A DNA stretch of 30,230 nucleotides from JBAZCI01 sp041671025. GTDB lineage: Bacteria; Patescibacteriota; Patescibacteriia; UBA10025. A program made the translations under genes and the position numbers. Below the pieces are notes generated by a model, which was not told the DNA's origin, did not search any database, and saw only the letters and a list, made by a program, of their open reading frames with translations. This document shows positions 18,038 through 25,109 of the stretch, piece by piece (position 1 is the stretch's first letter; each line of letters begins with the position of its first letter). Location of the stretch: NCBI GenBank assembly GCA_041671025.1, contig JBAZCI010000012.1, positions 1-30,230 of the forward strand, read 5' to 3'.

Positions 18038-18068
18038 TGCGCCCAGCCCGCTAACTTACCTATAGCCA

Positions 18069-18102
18069 GACCCCGAGTGAAAACACCCGGGGTCGTGTTT
18101 TA
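18069..18102 (+). terminator. Rho-independent terminator
   Basis: GACCCCGAGTG and CACCCGGGGTC form an 11-bp stem with one mismatch and an AAAA loop, followed by GTGTTTTAT. It ends the surface-protein transcript just before the converging uppP stop codon. Confidence 0.85.
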
Positions 18103-18921
18103 TCTGAAAAAAATCAATACAATAAACGTAACCACACCTAGTGCGATGCGGTACCACGCGAATGGAATGAGGGTATGATTCCGTACAAATTTCAAAAAAT
18201 ACTTAATAACGACGATGCCCGCCACAGCGGCACCAATCAATCCCATACCCATAGTCAGTGCTTCAGTACCGGTGATACCCGACTGTACAACACCATATCC
18301 ATTCTTTGCTCCGGCAAGAAAAACAATAGGAAGTGAAAGTAAAAAGGAAAATCGGGCCGCAGCTTCCCGCGTCATCCCTCTCCCAAAAGCGGTGAGCATA
18401 GTTATCCCAGATCGGGAAACCCCGGGAACAAACGCCAGGACCTGTGCGCAGCCGATAAGTACTGCGTCAAAACGCGACATGCCTTCCAATGACTTTGTTT
18501 TAGCAGAAAGCTTCTCAATAGGAAAAAACAGTGCGCCGACCCCGATAAGCAGCCATGCGACCAGGAAAGGGCTACGGAAAAAAGTTTCAATCGAGTCTCC
18601 TGCAAATGCACCGATGACGGCGGCAGGAATTGTTCCCACAACGATCCACCAGGCAACACGCTGATCAGGGTCGGTCTTCAGTTCCCACTTGGAAAAACTG
18701 CGTACTAACGCTATACTATATTTTACGATATCACGGTAAAATACTGCGACCAGCGCGCAGAGTGTTCCTACGTGAAGAGCGACATCAAAAGCAAGCTCAT
18801 TGCTGAACGATACGGGCAGTACCTCGTGGAGGAGCAAAAGGTGGCCCGAGCTGGAAATAGGTAAAAATTCCGTGATCGCCTGAACTACTCCGTACAGAAA
18901 AGCGTATAATTGGTCTATCAT
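18100..18921 (-). CDS. uppP: Undecaprenyl-diphosphatase UppP (BacA family)
   Basis: A 273-residue polytopic membrane enzyme of normal family length. It dephosphorylates undecaprenyl diphosphate to the monophosphate carrier used for peptidoglycan and surface glycan assembly. The first signature is QAITEFLPISSSGHLLL (14-30, with E18 and H27 as the expected catalytic pair) and the second is PGVSRSG (166-172) with the active-site Arg. About eight helices are visible. The start is the ATG at 18921, which abuts the ATG of the divergent PAP2-like gene. Loss or overexpression of this enzyme is known to affect bacitracin sensitivity. UppS is encoded elsewhere in the window, completing a synthesis and recycling set for the carrier. 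Confidence 0.97.
   Translation of the reverse strand: MIDQLYAFLYGVVQAITEFLPISSSGHLLLLHEVLPVSFSNELAFDVALHVGTLCALVAVFYRDIVKYSIALVRSFSKWELKTDPDQRVAWWIVVGTIPAAVIGAFAGDSIETFFRSPFLVAWLLIGVGALFFPIEKLSAKTKSLEGMSRFDAVLIGCAQVLAFVPGVSRSGITMLTAFGRGMTREAAARFSFLLSLPIVFLAGAKNGYGVVQSGITGTEALTMGMGLIGAAVAGIVVIKYFLKFVRNHTLIPFAWYRIALGVVTFIVLIFFR
18905..18910 (+). promoter_or_regulatory. -10 box for the PAP2-like gene, inside the uppP coding region
   Basis: A perfect TATAAT lies 11 bp before the ATG at 18922. A transcript from it would begin around 18917, giving a nearly leaderless mRNA. The -35 region is poor (TGAACT at 18881-18886, 18-bp spacing). Confidence 0.45.
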
Positions 18922-19362
18922 ATGTCTCTTGAATCTTTTGAGCTAGTAATTATTCCTATCGCCGCCGGGCTTATCGCCCAGGCGATCAAGCTTCTTACCG
19001 ACGGGATTAAAGGTAATTTTGATCTTGCGCATCTTTGGGCAAGTTATGGCGGGATGCCGTCTTCCCATTCTGCATTCGTTGTTTCCCTGGCTGCAATTGT
19101 GGGCATACGAGAAGGTATCGATTCGGTGAGCTTTGCAATTACTGCCATATTTGGTCTACTGATCATGCGCGATGCGCTCGGACTGCGTATGCATATCGGC
19201 CACCAGGGAAAAGCGCTCAATGAAGTCATCCGCCGCTTCCACCCTGACGCTACAGATGCAATCCCCCCCCTCGAGGAGCGCATCGGCCACACGCCCGCCC
19301 AGCTGCTTGTAGGCGGCCTTTTGGGGTTTGCCATCGCTATCGGTATCCACTACCTGCTGTAA
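18922..19362 (+). CDS. Divergent PAP2-family (DUF212) membrane protein
   Basis: A 146-residue membrane protein with three or four helices. It matches the divergent PAP2 (DUF212) family: GGMPSSHSA at 43-51 corresponds to the PSGH-type core of acid phosphatases, followed by RDALGLR (83-89), a conserved HIGHQGKALNEV segment and GHTPAQLLVGGLLG (122-135). Members are found in bacteria and plants; the true substrate is not established, though a lipid pyrophosphate is a reasonable guess given its pairing with uppP. The ATG at 18922 is preferred over an in-frame GTG at 18910, because the perfect TATAAT covers that codon. The gene converges with the minus-strand gene ending at 19365, leaving 2 bp between the stop codons. 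Confidence 0.9.
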   Translation: MSLESFELVIIPIAAGLIAQAIKLLTDGIKGNFDLAHLWASYGGMPSSHSAFVVSLAAIVGIREGIDSVSFAITAIFGLLIMRDALGLRMHIGHQGKALNEVIRRFHPDATDAIPPLEERIGHTPAQLLVGGLLGFAIAIGIHYLL

Positions 19363-19364
19363 CT

Positions 19365-20459
19365 TTACCCGTGAAATTTTTCCTGAAGGGTGAGAATGGG
19401 GGCTTTTGGAGGCTCCTGTTTTTTATCTTTTGAAGCATCCTCTTTTGATTTTTTCTTGGGCATGAGGAATGAAACTCCAAAGAGAATCCCGCCTATTGTC
19501 GTTAACACAATCGCATACACACGCAGAGTACGCACAATAGTGGCCAGATATTCACTCGTAATATCCTGAATCAGCGTGCCAATTCCGGAGGGCCATTGTG
19601 TGTTTGAAAAAAATTCAAGCAGCTTGGGCTCGTACCGTGACAACAGAATCAATGGTGCAAGCAGTGAAACCAATCCTGCGATCAAAAGAGGAAAGCCAAA
19701 CCAGCGCAGCAATGATCCCCCGCTCGCCATACCCAAACTCGCAGTCAGCAACAGAAGGAGAAGCAAAATAACAAAGAGAATTCGGAGTGCCGCGGTCGCG
19801 CGACTGACATTATCACGAAATGAATTCATTGATGTAAATACTTCGTCCGCTTGTTGATCAGTCATCCCTTCGCGAAGAAGATTAACCACGTGTACAGTCG
19901 TCGGCATCCGATCAAGTACCGTTTCGGCGTTAATGTTCTTCACAATTTCCTCACGGCGCGAACCGTCCGGAAAACAGATGCCGCGTGACATCAGCTCGTC
20001 CCCGCTCAAGACCGCACGCTGTTGTTCGGTACATTCCGGAAGCTCCAGAATGCGTTTCTGTACGCTGGTGACGAGTATATTTGACGCACGCTCTTTTATC
20101 TCACCTAACGGAATGACAATTTCAACCTGGCGAATATCTTGCGAGGATTCGAGCCAGTTGAAAAAACCGTCTATTGCATACTCGCTCTGTTCCTGCAGCC
20201 ACACCGGCGTAAATACGCTCTTGACCGCAACAGCCACGTCAGTCCCCGAAATGATCGGGACATCACGGACGAGCGAATCATTTTGCTGAATCTCGGCGAG
20301 CGTCGCGTCGATAATCGTCTGATATGCATGATAAGTGATGAGCATATCCTTTGCCTGCTTCGGGTTGATGACTACTTTCTGTACGCTGTGCAGGGTCAAT
20401 GCCACCGGCGTCGCCGCCAGAAAAACCAGCATGAGGATGAGTCCGAGAAATCTTTTCAT
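19365..20459 (-). CDS. Four-helix membrane protein with large extracytoplasmic domain, unknown function
   Basis: I do not recognise a named family. The ATG at 20459 gives MKRFLGLILMLVFL, a good export/anchor helix (4-22); an upstream in-frame start at 20501 would add residues with no sign of conservation. Residues ~23-222 are a mostly helical extracytoplasmic domain containing two cysteines (C143 and C162) that could form a disulfide. Three more helices follow at ~224-245, ~251-274 and ~310-333, then a Lys/Glu/Pro-rich cytoplasmic tail (KKKSKEDASKDKKQEPPK). The 364-residue layout, one helix plus a big loop plus three helices, resembles several uncharacterised envelope proteins. It is the last gene of the minus-strand group, 108 bp after the anchored protein gene. 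Confidence 0.8.
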   Translation of the reverse strand: MKRFLGLILMLVFLAATPVALTLHSVQKVVINPKQAKDMLITYHAYQTIIDATLAEIQQNDSLVRDVPIISGTDVAVAVKSVFTPVWLQEQSEYAIDGFFNWLESSQDIRQVEIVIPLGEIKERASNILVTSVQKRILELPECTEQQRAVLSGDELMSRGICFPDGSRREEIVKNINAETVLDRMPTTVHVVNLLREGMTDQQADEVFTSMNSFRDNVSRATAALRILFVILLLLLLLTASLGMASGGSLLRWFGFPLLIAGLVSLLAPLILLSRYEPKLLEFFSNTQWPSGIGTLIQDITSEYLATIVRTLRVYAIVLTTIGGILFGVSFLMPKKKSKEDASKDKKQEPPKAPILTLQEKFHG

Positions 20460-20567
20460 ATAGTACTCAATAATCCCGATACGCCCATAAACAGGGTTCA
20501 TTGTACCAGAAAGCAGGCCGATGAGCCATTATGGCACGAGTACAACCTGCTGTATCAACGCCTGAGC

Positions 20568-21110
20568 TCACCTCACCACAAAAGGCAGTCGCTCTACTTC
20601 CGTATCACCGACAATTACGCGTAGGATATACGAACCCGTAAATCCCGGATTCTGTAGACCGATTTCTCCGTTGAGAATTTCAATCGGAGGTACCGCGGAT
20701 ATTTCTTTGTCACCCTTAACGACAGAAAGACGCAACATTTCTTTTGTTTTAAGTTCCGGACGCGTCCGCACTACCAGAATCATACGGTCGTCGTGGGTAA
20801 ACGTATTGAGAGGATCAGGTTCAGCGGCGCCCGTAAATTTCGCAATATAGGTAAGCCGAAAAAAATCAGCATACACGGGAACCGTGCCTATCTCTTCTTC
20901 CACGGGCGACTCAATATTGGCAGTTTGGCCATCGCTCTCAACCACAGGAGCCGGTGTAGTCTCAGCGGGCGTAATCGACTCCTCCGTAGCCACTCCCTCG
21001 ACCTTCCCGAACACCGGCTCTGGATAGGTAATACGCGACATGCGCCATTGAACACCCAAAGCACACAAAATAAGGCCTATACCTCCAAAAATGAAACGCT
21101 TGCGAACCAT
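20568..21110 (-). CDS. Single-pass anchored extracytoplasmic protein, unknown function
   Basis: A 180-residue protein from the ATG at 21110 (MVRKRFIFGGIGLILCALGV); this start puts the single helix at ~5-22 right after basic residues, and it is 7 bp after the fpg stop codon. The upstream in-frame start at 21188 would lie inside fpg. A Glu/Thr/Pro-rich linker (~40-75) leads to a C-terminal beta-rich domain (~80-180: FFRLTYIAKFTG, DRMILVVRTRP, GSYILRVIVGD). The strand pattern suggests an Ig- or PKD-like beta-sandwich, but no motif identifies it. Its coupling to fpg looks positional only. Confidence 0.75.
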   Translation of the reverse strand: MVRKRFIFGGIGLILCALGVQWRMSRITYPEPVFGKVEGVATEESITPAETTPAPVVESDGQTANIESPVEEEIGTVPVYADFFRLTYIAKFTGAAEPDPLNTFTHDDRMILVVRTRPELKTKEMLRLSVVKGDKEISAVPPIEILNGEIGLQNPGFTGSYILRVIVGDTEVERLPFVVR

Positions 21111-21117
21111 ATGTTTT

Positions 21118-21924
21118 TTAACGTTGACATGATGGACAATGCCATGTCCCCCGTGTATTAAGTAAGCTGAATTGTAACTGAGATGCACAACGGGGACAAG
21201 TCCCCTGTTCTTTTCCGTGTACGATTAAGAATCCCCTGATTTCACCCGTAATCTTTTTTCCACCCTGTGTGCGAATGTTGCGAATGGCGTCTTGCAGGAC
21301 ATCACGAATGGCCCTATGGAGCTCTGAAATTTCATCCGCTGATAATGTGCCTGCAGTCCGCTGAGGCAGGATTCCGGCCTTCCACAGAATCTCATCGGCA
21401 AACGCATTCCCGATCCCCCCGATGAGCTTTTGATCCATCAACAGTGGTTTGAGTACAGTGCGCCTCTTTTTTTTCAATACGCCTTCAAGCAATTCGCGAT
21501 TAAATACATCGCTTAACGGATCAACGCCGGCCGAGGCCCATGAAGGAGGATTACCCGACACAGGAATAATAGACATTTTCATCCATGTAGTCCGGTCGGC
21601 AAAACACAGCATCGATCCGTTATCGAAAGAAAGTGAAATACAAGCGCTTCCCGGCAATGGGTCTGTGCCCTGTAGCGCATACATATCCCCATGCAACATA
21701 AGGTGGACCCAAAGTTCCTCCTGCGTATCCAACGAGAAAACCAGTTGCTTTCCGTGCCGGCGGACAGCCGTAATTTTTTTGCCTTCCAGACGCTTAATAA
21801 AATCGGCTTGTGTAATCGGCAGTATTGGTTTTTCACGTACAACCTGAACACGGGATATTGTTCGATTGTTATACCGAGCGGCGAGATTCTCTGCAAACAC
21901 GGTAAGATCGGGTAGCTCAGGCAT
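21118..21924 (-). CDS. Formamidopyrimidine-DNA glycosylase / Nei-type base-excision enzyme
   Basis: A 268-residue member of the Fpg/Nei family. The start at 21924 gives MPELPD; after Met removal Pro is the catalytic amine that attacks C1' of the damaged nucleotide, and E3 is the partner. The family Lys is K59 (HGKQ). The helix-two-turn-helix is around 163-190 (QKLIGGIGNAFADEILW, N173), and a zinc finger closes the protein with C243, C246, C263, C266 and R258 in the hairpin. All catalytic and DNA-contact residues are present, so it should be an active bifunctional glycosylase/AP lyase for oxidised bases such as 8-oxoguanine. PELPD rather than PELPE does not by itself separate Fpg from Nei, so I give no symbol. 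It lies 8 bp downstream of the pol-beta-like HhH gene. Confidence 0.94.
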   Translation of the reverse strand: MPELPDLTVFAENLAARYNNRTISRVQVVREKPILPITQADFIKRLEGKKITAVRRHGKQLVFSLDTQEELWVHLMLHGDMYALQGTDPLPGSACISLSFDNGSMLCFADRTTWMKMSIIPVSGNPPSWASAGVDPLSDVFNRELLEGVLKKKRRTVLKPLLMDQKLIGGIGNAFADEILWKAGILPQRTAGTLSADEISELHRAIRDVLQDAIRNIRTQGGKKITGEIRGFLIVHGKEQGTCPRCASQLQFSLLNTRGTWHCPSCQR

Positions 21925-21932
21925 ACACACAA

Positions 21933-22229
21933 TTACCGTTTAACCCCGCGCTTGCGGAGCTCGCGTTCAATGTCATGAGCAATCCTGTTGCCGATCCCCG
22001 GGATTTTCTGGATTCCTCCGATCCACGAGCGTTTATACATCTCCTCGAGCGATTCCTCGAGTTTGTCCACCGCTTCCGCAGCCTGTTCGTAGGCACGCGC
22101 ACGAAAAAAGGATGTCTCCCCTGTTTTTAGCTTGAGACGTTCCGCTTTTGCCCGAAATGCATCCGCGACCTCCCGATTAACCGCCCTATGCGAGGGATGC
22201 GTATGTTCAGAGGGAGATGGATATGACAT
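21933..22229 (-). CDS. Stand-alone DNA polymerase beta/X N-terminal helix-hairpin-helix domain
   Basis: A 98-residue basic protein. Residues ~18-95 match the 8-kDa domain of family X polymerases: a helix ending in KLKTGETSFFRARAYEQAAEAV, then the hairpin KIPGIGNRIAHDIEREL (75-91). In pol beta the dRP-lyase Schiff-base lysine (K72) lies in the second hairpin helix; the aligned residue here is D86, and K68 aligns with R82, so lyase chemistry is unlikely. The rest of a PolX (palm, PHP) is absent. It is probably a small DNA-binding accessory, and its position directly upstream of the fpg-like gene suggests base-excision repair, by context. An AGAGGA Shine-Dalgarno site lies 8 bp before the ATG at 22229. 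Confidence 0.88.
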   Translation of the reverse strand: MSYPSPSEHTHPSHRAVNREVADAFRAKAERLKLKTGETSFFRARAYEQAAEAVDKLEESLEEMYKRSWIGGIQKIPGIGNRIAHDIERELRKRGVKR

Positions 22230-22240
22230 ACAGATATCCT

Positions 22241-22567
22241 CTACACAAAAGGAGCTGAGCCGCCTAATTCTACCCAGTCAGTAATGCGCTCATCCCACCG
22301 ATACGCGCTGATACGGTCAATCTGTTCATCCGCGGAGTACTCTACGGCAACACCTGATGAAGAACCAATCCTGCGTGATCCGACTCCATGATGCCCGACA
22401 ACCTTTGGGGTAACGACTCGCTCTATTTTCATCTTCCCCGCCGGACCGATGAATTCAATATACTCGCACGTACCGGGCCCAGGATCTAGCCTTTCTGTTT
22501 CATGCGCCTGAACAGTGAATTCATCCGTTATCCTGCTGACGATTTCTGACCATTTTTCAGGAGACAT
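22241..22567 (-). CDS. Small protein of unknown function
   Basis: A 108-residue soluble protein that I do not recognise. The ATG at 22567 (MSPEKWSEIVSRI) is preferred to a GTG three codons earlier. An N-terminal helix is followed by alternating short strands (CEYIEFIGPAGKMKIERVVTPKVVG, GVAVEYSADEQIDRISAYRW), suggesting a compact alpha+beta or beta-roll fold. There are no cysteine pairs, signal peptide or membrane segment. It lies 11 bp before the HhH gene and 21 bp after the GH-like lipoprotein stop codon in the same operon. The composition and codon use look like those of its neighbours, and the reading frame is uninterrupted, so it is probably real. Confidence 0.75.
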   Translation of the reverse strand: MSPEKWSEIVSRITDEFTVQAHETERLDPGPGTCEYIEFIGPAGKMKIERVVTPKVVGHHGVGSRRIGSSSGVAVEYSADEQIDRISAYRWDERITDWVELGGSAPFV

Positions 22568-22588
22568 ATAGTACACGTATTAACGTAA

Positions 22589-23914
22589 TCACTTATACAG
22601 AAAAATGGGAGCATTGCTAAGCTGAATATCTCCGGCGTCTAGCACTTCTTCGGTGCCATCAAGTCGGGACATATGCATTTCCCCTGCAAACCCATCCGGC
22701 AGAACCCCGCCTGCATCCCATACCGCATACACCTCTCCGTATTTCTTAGTGTTAAAAAGGTATATGCCATTATCAATTTTTTCAACACCGGTAAATGTAC
22801 CCAGCATGCGAATAAGTGTTTGAACAGCAGTATATGCAGGGCGCGGATTACCCTCGCCGTCGAGTAACGAAAACATAAAACGTGAGGGTACCTGTTCCGG
22901 ATCGGTATCAAGTGCGCTAAAAAAAACTTTTTGAGCACCGGCGGCAAAGGACTCGATCGAGCCGCGTACAATTTTACTCCCGTCATCTGCCTCCGTCCCG
23001 TCAACCGTCAGTTCGGTTACCCAAATCGGCTTCTCCTGGTGATAGCTCTCCAACACATTCCGTACGGCAAGAAGATCCTCTGCCGCGGAGCTTGCATGTG
23101 TATGAACAGACACCGCATCAAAAAATTCGGCTCCTCCCAATAACAGCACGTCATCTAACCATTGCACCGACTTGCCGTCAAATGCGTCAATGGCGCCGAT
23201 ATGTATGTCGCACTGCGGACACGCGCCTTTGACCCCACGAAACGTCGTCCGCAACACATTATAATAATCGGTCGGTGTTCCATGAAACATGCCGATACCA
23301 CCGATACTGTTCTGAAGATGGACCTGCGGAACCGACTCCCAGTGGCGGATAGGGACGCAGAGTCCTTCTGCGTCGTATAATCCGTCACCGTCATACCGCT
23401 CAACCACTTCGGTGACAAATGAAACATACGCCTGAGTATCTGCGGGCTTGCACCGGTCCTTTGGAAGCGACTCCGAATGTCCCGACCCGGCGCATTCCCT
23501 CCTCAATCCGTGTCCCCGTTGATCCCACGACGCATACGGCCAGAGAATGCCGAGTGTTGCCTCACCGATTCCTTGAGCGTTCATGACATCCTCATCCGCT
23601 GCTTCAAAGTCAAACGGCTGGTTCCTCTCCGCCTGTACCGTGTCCCATACGAATGGTCCGGGAAACGACTGATTCCACTGCGCGCCGAGCGTGCTTACCG
23701 CAGAAAAATTGCGTGATGCGTTCACAAAACCAAAACGGTTTTCATCAATCCGTTGAAGCGCGTCACACGAAAGTGCCGGAGGCTGAGTTCTGGCAGATAT
23801 CAGTGAACACCCTCCCACAACCAGAACACAAACCGCCAGGCATATTCCCCCGCCTATACGCAAAAAATTGTTTTTTGATATTACTGCTTTTTCCATCATA
23901 CCTGTACGGTGCAT
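22589..23914 (-). CDS. Lipoprotein with glycoside-hydrolase-like TIM barrel (GH39/GH5-like, possibly inactive)
   Basis: A 441-residue protein from the ATG at 23914, which has AAGGAA 7 bp upstream; start codons at 23920 and 23896 are alternatives. A signal sequence ends in the lipobox VGGC (C36), so it should be lipid-anchored outside the cell. The rest resembles a clan-A TIM barrel: LGAQWNQSFPGPFVWDTVQAE near the start, a RHWESVPQ segment where catalytic strand 4 normally reads WExxNEP, DAVSVHTHA at strand 6, and WVTELTVDG at strand 7 with the nucleophile Glu. The strand-4 Asn-Glu pair is replaced by Pro-Gln, so the general acid/base is missing. It may bind rather than cut a polysaccharide. 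A sensible substrate cannot be named. Confidence 0.8.
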   Translation of the reverse strand: MHRTGMMEKAVISKNNFLRIGGGICLAVCVLVVGGCSLISARTQPPALSCDALQRIDENRFGFVNASRNFSAVSTLGAQWNQSFPGPFVWDTVQAERNQPFDFEAADEDVMNAQGIGEATLGILWPYASWDQRGHGLRRECAGSGHSESLPKDRCKPADTQAYVSFVTEVVERYDGDGLYDAEGLCVPIRHWESVPQVHLQNSIGGIGMFHGTPTDYYNVLRTTFRGVKGACPQCDIHIGAIDAFDGKSVQWLDDVLLLGGAEFFDAVSVHTHASSAAEDLLAVRNVLESYHQEKPIWVTELTVDGTEADDGSKIVRGSIESFAAGAQKVFFSALDTDPEQVPSRFMFSLLDGEGNPRPAYTAVQTLIRMLGTFTGVEKIDNGIYLFNTKKYGEVYAVWDAGGVLPDGFAGEMHMSRLDGTEEVLDAGDIQLSNAPIFLYK

Positions 23915-23963
23915 AAGCATTTTCCTTCATACTCACTACCCATGACTCACTCTCTCCGGTGTT

Positions 23964-23993
23964 AGTATACACGATTTACCCGACACTCGTCAC
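23964..23993 (-). promoter_or_regulatory. Weak candidate promoter before the GH-like lipoprotein
   Basis: On the minus strand GTGACG, an 18-bp spacer and TATACT. The pair overlaps the end of the upstream membrane-protein gene and could give the lipoprotein gene its own transcript in addition to readthrough. Confidence 0.35.
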
Positions 23994-24379
23994 CCATAAA
24001 AACTCAGGAGTATTCCCCCTAAAAGCGTGATCACACTGAGAAATACCATGAAAATTTCCGCGCCCTCGCCCGCCCGTTTATTTTTTGCGACAGCATAATC
24101 CCACCACGCAAAAATGACAGGAAACAGGAGAACAAAGTAATAATACAGCGGCAACCGGCTAGAGACCGGACCGGCAAGACCCCGTGCAATATTCAGAACC
24201 CAAAGAAGAAACAGGCTCAGCACATACCGACCCCGCATGCGAAGCGCCCCTTCGGGCGTTACTAAATCTGATTGAAAAATGACGTGTAAAAGTCGAACGC
24301 CCAGAAACAAGGATCCCAGGGCAAACACATAATAGGCGACAAGAAAAACATGATAAATGGTATCGACGAGTTCATTCAT
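23990..24379 (-). CDS. Small four-helix membrane protein, unknown function
   Basis: A 129-residue, very hydrophobic protein with four predicted helices (~8-33, ~50-67, ~75-93, ~107-127) and short loops; the loop before helix 2 is basic (RMRGRYV). There is no recognisable motif. The ATG at 24379 is 6 bp after the stop codon of the DedA-like gene, so it is in the same transcript. It could be a small partner of that protein, but nothing in the sequence proves contact. Confidence 0.8.
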   Translation of the reverse strand: MNELVDTIYHVFLVAYYVFALGSLFLGVRLLHVIFQSDLVTPEGALRMRGRYVLSLFLLWVLNIARGLAGPVSSRLPLYYYFVLLFPVIFAWWDYAVAKNKRAGEGAEIFMVFLSVITLLGGILLSFYG

Positions 24380-24385
24380 ACTTCG

Positions 24386-25105
24386 CTACAGTATCTCGTT
24401 TTTTTCGCCTTTTGTCCACCGGGTCAGGAGCGCATCCCAGTTAATTCTTAACACAAGATATATCGCTCCCAATATCAGCACGAGGCCGGTAAAGCCAAGC
24501 CAAAATCCGTATGTCTCGCCTTCCGCAAGACTGAGTAATCCAACTGAATATTTACCGAGAAGGGCAAAATAAAAATTTTGTATAATTTTTCCTAACAGCA
24601 TCGGCATCAGCATCTTAAAAAAAGGATACCGGATAATGCCGAGAGGAACCAGAAGTATGTAGTCGGGTATCGGAATGGCGGCAAATATAAAAATGAGTAC
24701 AGGTATCAGATAGCGGCGTTTTTCCAAAAGTACGCGTAAAGCAGTTAACTTTTCGACCTTCTCGCGCGAGAGAAGCATCTTGCTACCTCCCACGCCGATG
24801 CCGTAACCGACAATTTCACCGACAAGTGCCCCGACTCCCGCAGACAGCGCAATAAGAATCGGATTGAGCCCTAACCCCGCCAGCAGTACGGAAACTGATG
24901 AATACGGAATGTTGATAATCAGGGTTGCGTTTGCGGCAATCGAAAAGACAAACATACCCCACAATCCGTTGCGGAGAGCATAGTCCTGAAGATCCAAAAA
25001 TCCGTCCCGTATCCCGTCGCTAATCTGGGGAAACGCGACGTTCAGAGCGATATAGACGGCCATCACGGCTATTGCAGCAATGAGGAAACGAGTCGATGCA
25101 TGCAT
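24386..25105 (-). CDS. DedA/VTT-domain (SNARE-associated) membrane protein
   Basis: A 239-residue polytopic protein of the VTT/DedA superfamily. The ATG at 25105 is 4 bp after the rarA stop codon; a start at 25195 would lie inside rarA. The domain runs from ~45 to ~190, with the re-entrant/helix signature AGVGALVGEIVGYGIGVGG (89-107) and FAAIPIPDYILLVPLGI (141-157), where the proline-rich turn and following Asp match the second half of the family motif. Members are proposed lipid scramblases or flippases; some DedA/UptA-type relatives recycle undecaprenyl phosphate. Given uppS and uppP in the window, a carrier-lipid role is attractive, but this is inferred and the exact subgroup cannot be told here. 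Confidence 0.88.
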   Translation of the reverse strand: MHASTRFLIAAIAVMAVYIALNVAFPQISDGIRDGFLDLQDYALRNGLWGMFVFSIAANATLIINIPYSSVSVLLAGLGLNPILIALSAGVGALVGEIVGYGIGVGGSKMLLSREKVEKLTALRVLLEKRRYLIPVLIFIFAAIPIPDYILLVPLGIIRYPFFKMLMPMLLGKIIQNFYFALLGKYSVGLLSLAEGETYGFWLGFTGLVLILGAIYLVLRINWDALLTRWTKGEKNEIL

Positions 25106-25109
25106 ACAC

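Noticed and set aside
22589..23914. Active cellulase or xylosidase
   Set aside because: The catalytic Asn-Glu pair on strand 4 is missing, so a substrate or activity should not be assigned.
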